Positions 19,841 to 28,357 of a stretch of 64,000 nt of DNA are shown one piece after another (the stretch's first letter is position 1; each line of letters begins with the position of its first letter). The position numbers and the translations under genes were made by a program. The stretch comes from JAZDRH01 sp047470865 (GTDB lineage Bacteria > Pseudomonadota > Gammaproteobacteria > Pseudomonadales > Pseudomonadaceae). The notes below the pieces were generated by a model, which worked only from the letters and a program-made list of their open reading frames with translations, did not search any database and was not told where the DNA came from. The stretch lies in contig NZ_JAZDRH010000013.1 in NCBI RefSeq assembly GCF_047470865.1, forward strand, positions 19,912 to 83,911. The letters are read 5' to 3'.

Positions 19841-20422
19841 TTATAGAGTTAGGGCTTGGTAAGCAGCAAATAAGCCTAAGATGGCAAAAGCACTGGCGGC
19901 TAAGATACGAATGAATTTCAAAGGAAGCTTTTCTGCGCTAAAGTTTCCTGCTAAGACAACAGGCACGTTGGCAATCATAATTCCGAGTGTTGTTCCAGTA
20001 ATCACCATCCAAAAATGCGAGTACTGGGCAGCCAGCATAACTGTAGCAACCTGTGTTTTATCGCCCATTTCAGCAATGAAGAAAGCAATCAGCGTGGCTA
20101 CGAAAGGGCCAAATTTTTTAATTTGACTAGCTTCATCATCATCTATTTTATCTGGGATTAATGTCCAAGCAGCAACAGCAAAGAAACTGATGGCTAGAAT
20201 CCAAGCTAATGTTGATTCTGAGAAAAAACTGGCGACTTGATAGCCAATAACAGCGGCTAATAAATGGTTAGCCACGGTAGCAACTAGAATACCTAAAATA
20301 ATTGGAATAGGTTTACGAAAACGTGCCGCGAGCAGAAGTGCCAGTAGTTGTGTTTTATCGCCAATCTCAGCCAGTGCAACTATGCCCGTTGGTACAAAGA
20401 GTGCTTCTAGATATTCAAACAT
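19841..20422 (-). CDS. TMEM165/GDT1 (UPF0016) family transporter, probable manganese exporter
   Basis: Multi-span membrane protein with two copies of the family motif: ALAEIGDKTQ near residue 15 and IAEMGDKTQ near 120. Relatives export manganese or exchange calcium/manganese for protons. I place the start at the ATG at 20420-20422 (MFEYLEALFVPTG), with AAGGAA upstream; a longer frame starting at a GTG at 20467 runs back into the leader. That leader is a yybP-ykoY manganese riboswitch, which strongly supports a manganese-export role. About 193 residues. Confidence 0.88.
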   Translation of the reverse strand: MFEYLEALFVPTGIVALAEIGDKTQLLALLLAARFRKPIPIILGILVATVANHLLAAVIGYQVASFFSESTLAWILAISFFAVAAWTLIPDKIDDDEASQIKKFGPFVATLIAFFIAEMGDKTQVATVMLAAQYSHFWMVITGTTLGIMIANVPVVLAGNFSAEKLPLKFIRILAASAFAILGLFAAYQALTL

Positions 20423-20605
20423 AAAAGATTCCTTGAGGGGCGGGTTTACAATTTCCATGACACGCACTACCTTCCCGCCCCGGGTGAGGTGTGTGTGCCA
20501 TGGGTCTTGTCAAACCAATTGGTTGTTTAGGCCATGATCTGCGGATCAAGTATGTTGACCTAAACGCTAAGTAGGGTACTTAGCAGACTACTCCCCCAAG
20601 ACAGG
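20423..20605 (-). promoter_or_regulatory. yybP-ykoY manganese riboswitch leader
   Basis: On the minus strand the leader holds the hallmarks of this riboswitch class: GGGGAGTAG (20588-20596) at the 5' side, GGTCAACATACTTG in the middle and the closing GGTTTGACAAGACC (20502-20516). E. coli mntP and alx leaders have the same blocks. Downstream, GGGGCGGG and CCCGCCCC can pair around 20430-20485, next to the AAGGAA ribosome site, a plausible expression platform. The aptamer is about 20500-20605. Gene identity and sequence agree; ligand response is inferred from the class. Confidence 0.85.
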
Positions 20606-20664
20606 CTTGCGACTTTACTGAATATTCTAAAGAACTGCAAGTATGAATCCTGAACTGATGCTTT

Positions 20665-20694
20665 ATAAAAAAAGAACCCAGCCGAAACTGGGTA
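20665..20694 (-). terminator. Intrinsic terminator after alkB
   Basis: Minus-strand stem ACCCAG / CTGGGT (20676-20693) with a six-base loop, then TC and seven T residues. It begins 20 bases past the alkB stop and protects the riboswitch transcript downstream. Confidence 0.8.
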
Positions 20695-20713
20695 AGGGGG
20701 TGTTGTTCTTTTG

Positions 20714-21931
20714 TTAAAGTATTGATGGAACAGAGTTGTTACCTTGGCTCTGGTTTGCGCGATGCAAGGGTGAGTTGAGATAGTAAGCTCTTTTCCTTTC
20801 ATGTATATGAGCGCGAGTTAAGTCATAGTTATAGTGAGCCGCTACACGTTTATCCATCACTTTAAACCATAGCCAAGGAATATAGGCGACTAATATCATG
20901 GTTGCGTATCCTGATGGTAATTGTGGACTTTCATCAAAGTGGCGCAATGCTTGGTATGACCGATGCGGATTGGCATGGTGGTCAGAGTGGCGTTGTAATT
21001 GGTAAATAAATAGGTTAGTTAAAATATTATTGCTGTTCCAAGAGTGCTGCGGGTTACAGGGTACATAGCGGCCTGTACGAGGATTTTTTTCGCGCAATAA
21101 ACCGTAGTGTTCTAAATAGTTTACTACCTCTAATAAAGAGAAACCAAAAATAGCCTGCGCAATAAGTAAAGCAAGAGCAAACCAACCGAGCCATATGGTT
21201 ATTGCAGCAAAGAGAATGGCTGAAATAATCCACGTTTGTAAATTGTGGTTAGATAGGCTCCATTTACTTTTTCCTAGACGTTTTAGACGTTTAGTTTCGA
21301 TATGCTGTGCTGATTTTAGGCTACCTAATACTGTACGTGGTAAAAACTCCCAGAAAGATTCACCTAAACGTGAGCTTGCTGGGTCTTCTGGTGTTGCAAC
21401 ATTCACATGATGCCCCCAGTTATGCTCTACAAAAAAGTGGCCATATACACAGGTAGATAAGCCTATTTTAGCCATCCATTGGTCAAAAAGCCGTGTTTTA
21501 TGTCCTAATTCATGTCCTACCACAATACCTATACCGTTAATACCGCCTGCCGTTAGCGTTAATAATATAATCTGCGCGACAGTAGTGCTTGGTTGTATAG
21601 CAAGGTAAATGCAAAATACAGTAGTAAGCAGCTGTAGTGGTACATAAGAATAGACAATGAGCCTGTAGTAAAGATCGTTTTCAAGCTGTGGTACAGCAGA
21701 TTCAGGGGGGTTGTTGGTATCTTGTCCCAGAATAATATCTAGCACTGGGACTATGACATATAGCATAAAGGCGCCATATGAGAGTATCCAAGTATTATTT
21801 GGATAGAGGCTAAATAAATAGCACATTATTAAAATAGAAATTGGAAGCATTGGGCCAAAAAGCCACAGATAACGATTTTTATCTTTCCATTTCTCTTGCT
21901 GTTGGTTTTCCATCGTATTTATTTTTGTCAT
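20714..21931 (-). CDS. alkB: Alkane 1-monooxygenase (AlkB-type membrane di-iron hydroxylase)
   Basis: Hydroxylates the terminal carbon of medium-chain alkanes or related chains with electrons from rubredoxin. The 405-residue membrane protein has all AlkB histidine boxes: HELGH at 140-144, HNWGHH at 170-175, LQRHSDHH at 312-319, plus NYLEHYGL at 271-278, which separates AlkB from other membrane desaturases. About six membrane helices are visible. Start ATG at 21929-21931 has only a weak GGGA; an ATG six codons on is possible. No rubredoxin, rubredoxin reductase or AlkS regulator lies in the window, so substrate and use are open. Confidence 0.88.
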   Translation of the reverse strand: MTKINTMENQQQEKWKDKNRYLWLFGPMLPISILIMCYLFSLYPNNTWILSYGAFMLYVIVPVLDIILGQDTNNPPESAVPQLENDLYYRLIVYSYVPLQLLTTVFCIYLAIQPSTTVAQIILLTLTAGGINGIGIVVGHELGHKTRLFDQWMAKIGLSTCVYGHFFVEHNWGHHVNVATPEDPASSRLGESFWEFLPRTVLGSLKSAQHIETKRLKRLGKSKWSLSNHNLQTWIISAILFAAITIWLGWFALALLIAQAIFGFSLLEVVNYLEHYGLLREKNPRTGRYVPCNPQHSWNSNNILTNLFIYQLQRHSDHHANPHRSYQALRHFDESPQLPSGYATMILVAYIPWLWFKVMDKRVAAHYNYDLTRAHIHERKRAYYLNSPLHRANQSQGNNSVPSIL

Positions 21932-22054
21932 GGTAATCCCTCAATGAGCATACACTAGTAACAGTGCTGCCTGCATTGTTGGATAAAACAAGACATTATT
22001 GTAGTTGTGAAACGCTATGTTTTTTTAGTAAAACGCCAGCAAGGCTATCAGTAT

Positions 22055-22095
22055 AAAAAAAGGCATGCTTCACTATGGAATGCATGCCTTAAAAA
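22055..22095 (-). terminator. Intrinsic terminator after cysNC
   Basis: Minus-strand stem AAGGCATGC / GCATGCCTT (22060-22068 with 22082-22090) followed by a T-run, 15-20 bases past the cysNC stop. Confidence 0.8.
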
Positions 22096-22109
22096 TGGGG
22101 GAGAAGCCT

Positions 22110-23999
22110 TTAGATAATATCTTTGTTACGTAACAAATTTATGACTAACTGGACGCTTTGTTCAATAGTATGAGTTTGGGTATTAATAACTAAGTCTGGG
22201 GTTTCAGGCTCGTCATAGGGAAAGGATTGGCCAGGAATATTATTTTGATTGGCAGCATACAAACCCTGCGGATCACGAGCTTTACAGGTTTCAACTGAGG
22301 CTTGTAAGTGAATTGTTAGTAAGCGCTCTTTTCCTATAATGTCTTGTGCTTGCTCTCGAGCAATAGCATCGGGTGCAACAAAGGCGGCTAAGGTAATTAG
22401 CCCTGCGCGGTTAAATTGACGAGCAATTAAAGCCGCTTTTTTCCAGTTTTCAGCGCGTCCTTGGCGATCTTGCGTTACGCCTTTAGTCACATCATGGCGT
22501 AAGGTTTGGCCATCTAATACAAAAACAGCATGCCCTGTATCAAATAGCTTACGTTCAACAGCGTAAGCCAATGTGCTTTTCCCAGCGCCAGATAAGCCTG
22601 TAAATAACAAGGTTACAGGTTCTTGGCCAAAACGTACTGCGCGTTCTAATTGACGGACACGGGGTTTTAGTAGTGCATTTGGTGTTTGTTTTTGGCTATC
22701 AATAATCATGCCCGCACCAACCGTAATATTGGTGAGTCGGTCAATGATGATAAAGGCGCCTGTTGTTTTATTTGTTTGGTAGTCATCTAATGCAATAGGT
22801 GCATCTAAGCTTAGATGAACTTTGCCTATTTGATTAAGCCCAAGTTGCGTGGCAGGGCTATGTAACTGGGTATTTACATCTACTTGGTAGTGAATTTGCG
22901 TAATATTGCCAGGAACATAGCTTGTTGCCCGCTTGATATCATAGCGTTTCCCGGGCTGTAGTGGATGTTCGGCCATCCATACTAGCATGGCATCAAAGTT
23001 ATCAGTCACTGTGGATGACTCTACTTTTTGCACAATAATATCACCGCGAGAAATATCAATTTCATCTTCTAAGGTTAAGGTGATAGCTTGGCCAGCAATG
23101 GCTTTATCGAGTTCACCATCAAAAGTCACAATTGATTTGATTTGGCTGCTCACCCCAGAAGGTAAAACGCAAATAGGATCACCTTTACGGACGACGCCAG
23201 AGGCTAAGGTGCCTGCAAAGCCTCGAAAGCTATGATTGGGACGATTAACGTATTGCACAGGAAAACGCATTTGATCTTGGTGGTGATCTTGATGGACGTT
23301 CACTGTTTCTAAAATTTGCATCAAGGTTTGCCTTTGATACCAAGGCATATTAGCACTTGGGTTGACCACGTTATCGCCCTTGAGCGCGCTAATGGGTGTG
23401 AAAAATAGATTCTTGCTGGAAATATTTAAGCGCTCAGTAAAGGCTAGATATTCATTCTGGATGTTTAAAAAAACCTGTTCATCATAGTTTTTTAGATCCA
23501 TTTTGTTGATAGCGACAATGATGTGGCCAATACCTAATAATGATGCAATATAGGTGTGTCTACGAGTTTGCTCTTGCACCCCATGGCGTGCATCAACCAA
23601 TATAATAGCTAGATCGCAGGTGGAGGCTCCTGTTGCCATATTGCGTGTGTACTGTGCATGACCAGGGGTATCAGCAATAATAAATTTGCGTTTGGCAGTA
23701 CTAAAATAGCGATAAGCCACATCAATAGTAATACCTTGCTCACGCTCAGCCTGCAAGCCATCGACAAGCAAGGCAAGATCAATGTCGTCGCCTTGGGTGC
23801 CCACTTTCTTGGAATCACGCGTAATAGCTTCTAAATGATCCTCATAAATCATTTTACTGTCGTGTAGTAGGCGGCCAATTAAGGTGCTTTTGCCGTCATC
23901 TACATTACCGCATGTTAAGAAACGTAGTAATTCTTTGCGTTCATGCTGTGCCAAATAAGCCAGAATGTCTTGGCTGATTAATTCACTTTGGTGACTCAT
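22110..23999 (-). CDS. cysNC: Bifunctional sulfate adenylyltransferase large subunit / APS kinase
   Basis: Couples GTP hydrolysis to APS formation with CysD and phosphorylates APS to PAPS. Residues 1-430 are an EF-Tu-like GTPase with P-loop GNVDDGKST near 32, DTPGHAQY and NKMDL. The C-terminal 190 residues are an APS kinase with LLFTGLSGAGKSTLAY and FVLDGQTLRHD. The fused form is typical of Pseudomonas. Ten bases after cysD on the same strand. Confidence 0.96.
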   Translation of the reverse strand: MSHQSELISQDILAYLAQHERKELLRFLTCGNVDDGKSTLIGRLLHDSKMIYEDHLEAITRDSKKVGTQGDDIDLALLVDGLQAEREQGITIDVAYRYFSTAKRKFIIADTPGHAQYTRNMATGASTCDLAIILVDARHGVQEQTRRHTYIASLLGIGHIIVAINKMDLKNYDEQVFLNIQNEYLAFTERLNISSKNLFFTPISALKGDNVVNPSANMPWYQRQTLMQILETVNVHQDHHQDQMRFPVQYVNRPNHSFRGFAGTLASGVVRKGDPICVLPSGVSSQIKSIVTFDGELDKAIAGQAITLTLEDEIDISRGDIIVQKVESSTVTDNFDAMLVWMAEHPLQPGKRYDIKRATSYVPGNITQIHYQVDVNTQLHSPATQLGLNQIGKVHLSLDAPIALDDYQTNKTTGAFIIIDRLTNITVGAGMIIDSQKQTPNALLKPRVRQLERAVRFGQEPVTLLFTGLSGAGKSTLAYAVERKLFDTGHAVFVLDGQTLRHDVTKGVTQDRQGRAENWKKAALIARQFNRAGLITLAAFVAPDAIAREQAQDIIGKERLLTIHLQASVETCKARDPQGLYAANQNNIPGQSFPYDEPETPDLVINTQTHTIEQSVQLVINLLRNKDII

Positions 24000-24009
24000 A
24001 ACTTAATCC

Positions 24010-24927
24010 TTAGAAGTAACCTTGACGTTTCTTTTCTTCCATTGAGCCTGCTCCATCGTGGTCAATCACGCGACCTTGGCGCTCAGAAGTTCGAGTCAAT
24101 AGCATTTCTTGAATAATCTCAGGCAGTGTTGCAGCAGTCGATTCCACTGCTCCTGTTAGTGGGTAACAGCCTAGTGTTCTAAAACGTACCATTTTGGTTG
24201 TAATTTGGGCTTTTTCTTCGTCAGATAGGTGCTCAAGAATACGTTCATCATCAATCATGATAAGGCTGCCATCGCGCTCTATTACTGGGCGAGGTGCGGC
24301 AAAATACAAGGGAACTATTGGGATGCTTTCAAGGTAGATATATTGCCATATATCCAGCTCGGTCCAGTTGGAGAGAGGGAATACACGGATAGACTCCCCT
24401 TTGTTAATTTTACCATTGTAGATATTCCATAGCTCTGGGCGTTGGTTTTTTGGATCCCAGCGATGCTTGCTGTCGCGAAATGAATAAACACGCTCTTTGG
24501 CTCGCGATTTTTCTTCATCGCGGCGAGCACCACCAAAAGCTGCATCAAAACCATAATGATCTAGGGCTTGCTTTAACCCTTCGGTTTTCATGATATCTGT
24601 GTGTTTGGCGCTGCCATGGGTGAATGGGTTGATATTTTGTGTAATACCATCAGGATTGATGTGGGTGAGTAAATTTAAATCAAGATCTTTAACCATTTGC
24701 TCGCGAAACTGATACATTTCTTGGAATTTCCAGCGTGTATCTACGTGCAGTACAGGAAAGGGTAGCTTTCCTGGAAAGAATGCTTTGCGTGCAAGGTGAA
24801 GCATAACGGCAGAGTCTTTACCAATAGAGTAAAGCATTACTGGGTTGGCAAACTCAGCAGCGACTTCACGTATGATATGAATACTTTCTGCTTCAAGCTG
24901 TTTTAGATGCGTCAAAGAGTCGGTCAT
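24010..24927 (-). CDS. cysD: Sulfate adenylyltransferase small subunit
   Basis: Catalyses AMP transfer from ATP to sulfate together with CysNC in assimilatory sulfate activation. The 305-residue protein contains the PP-loop YSIGKDSAVMLHLA, the AFGGARRDEEKSRAKER block and the C-terminal LLTRTSERQGRVIDHD. It leads cysD-cysNC. The 163-base leader holds two dyads listed separately. Confidence 0.96.
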   Translation of the reverse strand: MTDSLTHLKQLEAESIHIIREVAAEFANPVMLYSIGKDSAVMLHLARKAFFPGKLPFPVLHVDTRWKFQEMYQFREQMVKDLDLNLLTHINPDGITQNINPFTHGSAKHTDIMKTEGLKQALDHYGFDAAFGGARRDEEKSRAKERVYSFRDSKHRWDPKNQRPELWNIYNGKINKGESIRVFPLSNWTELDIWQYIYLESIPIVPLYFAAPRPVIERDGSLIMIDDERILEHLSDEEKAQITTKMVRFRTLGCYPLTGAVESTAATLPEIIQEMLLTRTSERQGRVIDHDGAGSMEEKKRQGYF

Positions 24928-24946
24928 GGTAAGTCACATATAGCTA

Positions 24947-24977
24947 GAAAAAGCCGCTAGCGAAAAAGCATGGCGGC
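24947..24977 (-). promoter_or_regulatory. Terminator-like hairpin in the cysD leader
   Basis: On the minus strand GCCGC (24973-24977) can pair with GCGGC (24953-24957) across a 15-base loop and is followed by TTTTTC, only about 20 bases before the cysD ATG. It could end read-through from the Nif3 gene or act as an attenuator. The short stem and long loop make this weak. Confidence 0.3.
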
Positions 24978-25023
24978 AAAATGTAGGAGTTCCTACGAGG
25001 AAATTAAACTCTAGCATGGCAAT

Positions 25024-25055
25024 TAAGTTCTAATAAAATAAATTGTTAGAACTTA
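25024..25055. promoter_or_regulatory. Inverted repeat upstream of cysD, candidate operator
   Basis: Perfect 10-base arms TAAGTTCTAA and TTAGAACTTA separated by 12 bases, about 97 bases upstream of the cysD start and 36 bases after the Nif3 stop. No T-run follows on the minus strand, so a LysR-type (for example CysB) operator is as likely as a terminator. Function is not shown. Confidence 0.4.
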
Positions 25056-25090
25056 AAGGAATGAGTATATATGTGAATTTTTGTTAGTGG

Positions 25091-25849
25091 CTAAGCGGGG
25101 TTGTCACAATCAATAAAGTGATGGGTCAAGTTAAAGCGTTTTGCAAGCCATTCTCCTAATGCTTGAACGCCATAACGTTCAGTCGCATGATGACCAGCTG
25201 CAAAAAAGTTAATATTATTTTCGCGGGCGAACAGCACAGTGCGCTCTGATACTTCACCTGTAATATAAGCATCCGCATTTAGAGCAGCAGCTTTGGCAAT
25301 ATAGTCTTGAGCACCGCCAGTGCACCACGCTACTGTTTTGATTGGGCGTTGAACATCAATGGTTAAAGGTGGACGTTGTAGTGCAAGGTTAATGCGCTCA
25401 GCCAATTCAGTTGCAGTTACACTTTGTGTTAGCTCGCCAAGCAAACCAATACTATAGGGATTGTTGGGGTCAAGCCCGCCCGTGATATTAATGCCTAACC
25501 GCTGGGCTAACTGGACATTATTCCCTACTTCCGGGTGTATATCTAATGGCAAGTGGTAGCCGATTAGGTTGATATCATGGGCTAGTAATGCCTTAATACG
25601 GCGTTGTTTCATGCCTATAATACGCTGATCTTCACCCTTCCAAAAATAGCCGTGATGCACTAGTAATGCATCTGCTTTGAGCTCAATAGCTCGCTCTATG
25701 AGTGCTTGGCTAGCACTTACACCAGACACAATGCATTGGATATGTTCGCTACCTTCAACTTGCAAGCCATTAGGGCAGTAGTCAGCAATCGCTTGAGTAC
25801 TCAAAAAGGTATCACAAGCCTGCAGTAGCTCATTACGTGAAATACTCAT
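25091..25849 (-). CDS. Nif3-like dinuclear metal-centre protein (YbgI family)
   Basis: NIF3 proteins form toroidal hexamers with a two-metal site; the cellular job is unclear although some are annotated as GTP cyclohydrolase 1 type 2 homologues. The 252 residues contain the metal-binding ALLVHHGYFW near 77, NLIGYHLPLDIHPEVGNN near 114 and AAGHHATERYGVQAL near the C-terminus. It lies between algW and cysD, the order known from Pseudomonas. Confidence 0.9.
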   Translation of the reverse strand: MSISRNELLQACDTFLSTQAIADYCPNGLQVEGSEHIQCIVSGVSASQALIERAIELKADALLVHHGYFWKGEDQRIIGMKQRRIKALLAHDINLIGYHLPLDIHPEVGNNVQLAQRLGINITGGLDPNNPYSIGLLGELTQSVTATELAERINLALQRPPLTIDVQRPIKTVAWCTGGAQDYIAKAAALNADAYITGEVSERTVLFARENNINFFAAGHHATERYGVQALGEWLAKRFNLTHHFIDCDNPA

Positions 25850-26020
25850 AGATCAAGTCCTTAGATTATGTTGTGCAGAAGAAGACTGCAATTTTGCTGG
25901 AAGTATAGCTAAGATCAGCTAAAAAATATGCTTGATATGGGTCATTCGAATAACTATACAAGGTTTACACTAAATACTTTGAAATATACTATTTTGTCCG
26001 TAAATTAATGGGTAGTATAA

Positions 26021-26509
26021 ATGAACGGATACCTACAAGGAGCAATGCTCGTAGGACTTATTCTTATAATGGGATTGGTTTTTTACGGTATTACAGCCTC
26101 TTTATTAGAACAAAAAAAAGTGACTGTTAGTAGCATAAGGGGGCGGTTGATTGGTGTTAGTTTGTTGCTTTCAATAGTATTTTTTTCAGGTGGTTTCATT
26201 GGGCAGTCAGGGATTTTTTGCCATAAACACTTAACGCTTGAGCAGGCGAGTTTTTTGACTGAAAACAAAGCGTTTAAAGACTTTAATGCAAGAGACTACC
26301 AAAAATATAAAGCTTTGTTGGAAGCCTATGCCAGTGTCGATTACGACGCCTATCAAGCTTTTTACCCTAAGGTTTTGGCATGGCGGACCAATGAATATCG
26401 GGGAGAGGCAGGCCAGCAAATGAGCTATTCTCAGGCTAAACAGATAGCGGCTAAGCTATTACAGCAGCAACGAGAAAAAGTACTTTCCAGCTGTTTAATT
26501 GCCTGCTAA
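26021..26509 (+). CDS. Unrecognised two-helix membrane protein
   Basis: A 162-residue protein I do not recognise. Two N-terminal membrane helices (about residues 8-29, AMLVGLILIMGLVFYGITAS, and 46-65) precede a charged, tyrosine-rich soluble part with YQKYKALLEAYASVDYDAY and an end rich in Gln and Lys that closes with two cysteines (CLIAC). Start ATG at 26021 follows a weak GGGTAG. It is divergent from the Nif3 gene and 104 bases upstream of algW. Codon use looks like that of its neighbours. Confidence 0.65.
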   Translation: MNGYLQGAMLVGLILIMGLVFYGITASLLEQKKVTVSSIRGRLIGVSLLLSIVFFSGGFIGQSGIFCHKHLTLEQASFLTENKAFKDFNARDYQKYKALLEAYASVDYDAYQAFYPKVLAWRTNEYRGEAGQQMSYSQAKQIAAKLLQQQREKVLSSCLIAC

Positions 26510-26613
26510 TTGTAACTTTTGCTACAGCGCTATAAATCCAAAGTAAAGTTAATTTGTTTTTGCTATGCTAAGCCTCTCTTTTTTAGTGAAATTTTTATCA
26601 TTTAGGTAGGCTT

Positions 26614-27756
26614 ATGCGTCAAACATTGCGCTATTTAGGCTGGCCGCTTGTTGTTGGAATTCTATGCGCGTTATTAGTTATTCAACGCTTTCCAACATGG
26701 GTTGGCTTACCTAGTAATACAGTACAGATGAAGCAGGCCCCTGCTTATATCAGTAAAAAACAAGGACCTGTTTCCTATGCGGATGCTGTGGAGAATGCCT
26801 CGCCTGCTGTGGTTAACCTTTATACAGCTAAAGGTATTATGAATCCACTGACAGAAGCTAAACGCAATGATCCCGAATATAAGCTGTATGCAGATAACTT
26901 ACCACGCCAACAACGAATGGCCGCTAGCTTAGGGTCTGGGGTTATTATGGACCCTAATGGTTATTTGCTCACTAATTACCATGTTATTAAAGAAGCTGAG
27001 CAAATTGTTGTGGCGCTAAAAGATGGGCGTGAAACCTTTGCGCAGGTCATAGGTAGTGATCCTGAAACGGACTTAGCTGTTTTGAAAATTGATTTACCTA
27101 ACCTACCCTCTATTACTTTGGCTCAGTTTGATCAAATGCGCATTGGTGATGTCGTTATGGCCATTGGTAATCCCTATGGTGTGGGGCAAACAGTGACTAT
27201 GGGTATTATTAGCGCAACAGGTCGGCATGAACTTGGCGTTAATATCTATGAAGATTTTATTCAAACAGATGCTGCAATAAATCCAGGTAACTCAGGCGGT
27301 GCACTAATAGATGCTCATGGCAGTTTAGTGGGTATCAATAGCGCTATTTTTCTACGCAATGTAGGTTCTCAGGGGATTGGTTTTGCAATACCTGCTAAGT
27401 TAGCTATTGATGTTATGGAATCTATTATTGAGCATGGTCATGTTATTCGAGGCTGGTTAGGACTAGAAGTACAAGCCTTAACGCCAGCTTTAGCAGAGTC
27501 TTTTGGTGTTTCTGAGCGTGCTGGAGTATTAGTTGCTGGTGTTTTTCGAGGAGGTCCGGCGGAGAAAGCTGGTCTGCAAGCCGGTGATATTATTGTCAGA
27601 ATTGATGGAATTGCTTCAACCCAAGGGCGTTCAGCCATGAATCAAGTAGCAAGAATGCGTCCAGGTAGCATTATTACAATGGATATTTTGCGTAATGGTA
27701 AGCAGGAAATCTTAAAAGCAGAAATCGGGGTAAGGCCGCCAGCAAACGCTAAATGA
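26614..27756 (+). CDS. algW: Membrane-anchored DegS-type serine protease AlgW
   Basis: Periplasmic S1C protease that senses misfolded outer-membrane proteins through its PDZ domain and begins cleavage of the anti-sigma factor MucA. Layout: N-terminal anchor helix (LGWPLVVGILCALLVI), trypsin-like domain with the triad His in LTNYHVI, Asp in DPETDLAVLKI and Ser in NPGNSGGAL, then one C-terminal PDZ domain (VLVAGVFRGGPAEKAGLQAG). At 380 residues it has the DegS/AlgW single-PDZ length. Its place near hisC, Nif3 and cysD supports algW over other DegP-like genes. Confidence 0.9.
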   Translation: MRQTLRYLGWPLVVGILCALLVIQRFPTWVGLPSNTVQMKQAPAYISKKQGPVSYADAVENASPAVVNLYTAKGIMNPLTEAKRNDPEYKLYADNLPRQQRMAASLGSGVIMDPNGYLLTNYHVIKEAEQIVVALKDGRETFAQVIGSDPETDLAVLKIDLPNLPSITLAQFDQMRIGDVVMAIGNPYGVGQTVTMGIISATGRHELGVNIYEDFIQTDAAINPGNSGGALIDAHGSLVGINSAIFLRNVGSQGIGFAIPAKLAIDVMESIIEHGHVIRGWLGLEVQALTPALAESFGVSERAGVLVAGVFRGGPAEKAGLQAGDIIVRIDGIASTQGRSAMNQVARMRPGSIITMDILRNGKQEILKAEIGVRPPANAK

Positions 27757-27788
27757 AAAAAAGCCCAAACTGTATTTGGGCTTTTTAT
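27756..27788. terminator. Bidirectional terminator between algW and zapG
   Basis: Stem AAGCCCAAA / TTTGGGCTT (27761-27769 with 27775-27783) with a five-base loop, A-run on the left and T-run on the right; serves both convergent genes. Confidence 0.9.
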
Positions 27789-27790
27789 AT

Positions 27791-28243
27791 TTATTTCTTC
27801 AGACCAAAGCTTTCATCTAAGGTACCAACTTCACCTTCATGCTTTGGCGCATAATCTTTAGGTGTAAAGTCAGGTTCAGTAATTTCTGCTGCAGTTAAGC
27901 GTTCAGCTTCATGGGGTACATCTACAACAGCCTCCGCCTCTGATTCAATACGTGAGCGTAAAGAGTTATCCAGTGCTAAACGCTGAGTGCTCTTTTCTAA
28001 TTGTTGCTGAACCACTTGGTAGCTTTGTGCTAGTTTGCCTACCATGTTGGACGCATTATGAAATTGCTCTACAACTTCTTCCTGATAGTTATCAAAGCGT
28101 TCTTGTAGCTCATCCAGCTGGCGTTGGGTTTGGTTGGCAGAACCACCGCGCAAGCGTGCTACAATATAGCCTACGATAATGCCTACGATAAAAGTGATAA
28201 CAGGTACTAACCAAACTGGAAGTGTTGAGTTATCCACGAGCAT
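27791..28243 (-). CDS. zapG: YhcB/ZapG (DUF1043) inner-membrane protein
   Basis: Envelope and cell-division associated protein in E. coli. A single N-terminal helix (WLVPVITFIVGIIVGYIVA) ending in positively charged residues is followed by a coiled coil (QRQLDELQERFDNYQEEVVE) and an acidic tail. I use the ATG at 28241-28243 next to GAGAGGA; a GTG two codons later has better spacing to the same site and may be the true start. The longer open frame to 28369 runs into the divergent hydrolase gene. Confidence 0.82.
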   Translation of the reverse strand: MLVDNSTLPVWLVPVITFIVGIIVGYIVARLRGGSANQTQRQLDELQERFDNYQEEVVEQFHNASNMVGKLAQSYQVVQQQLEKSTQRLALDNSLRSRIESEAEAVVDVPHEAERLTAAEITEPDFTPKDYAPKHEGEVGTLDESFGLKK

Positions 28244-28357
28244 TCCTCTCTCTAAACGGTTGTTCTTGTGTTTTTTGGGGCTGCTCAACAAGGCAGACAA
28301 CCCCATGTAAACTACGTGATTAATATAATACCTCAAATGAGGATCGGAGTTTTGACC

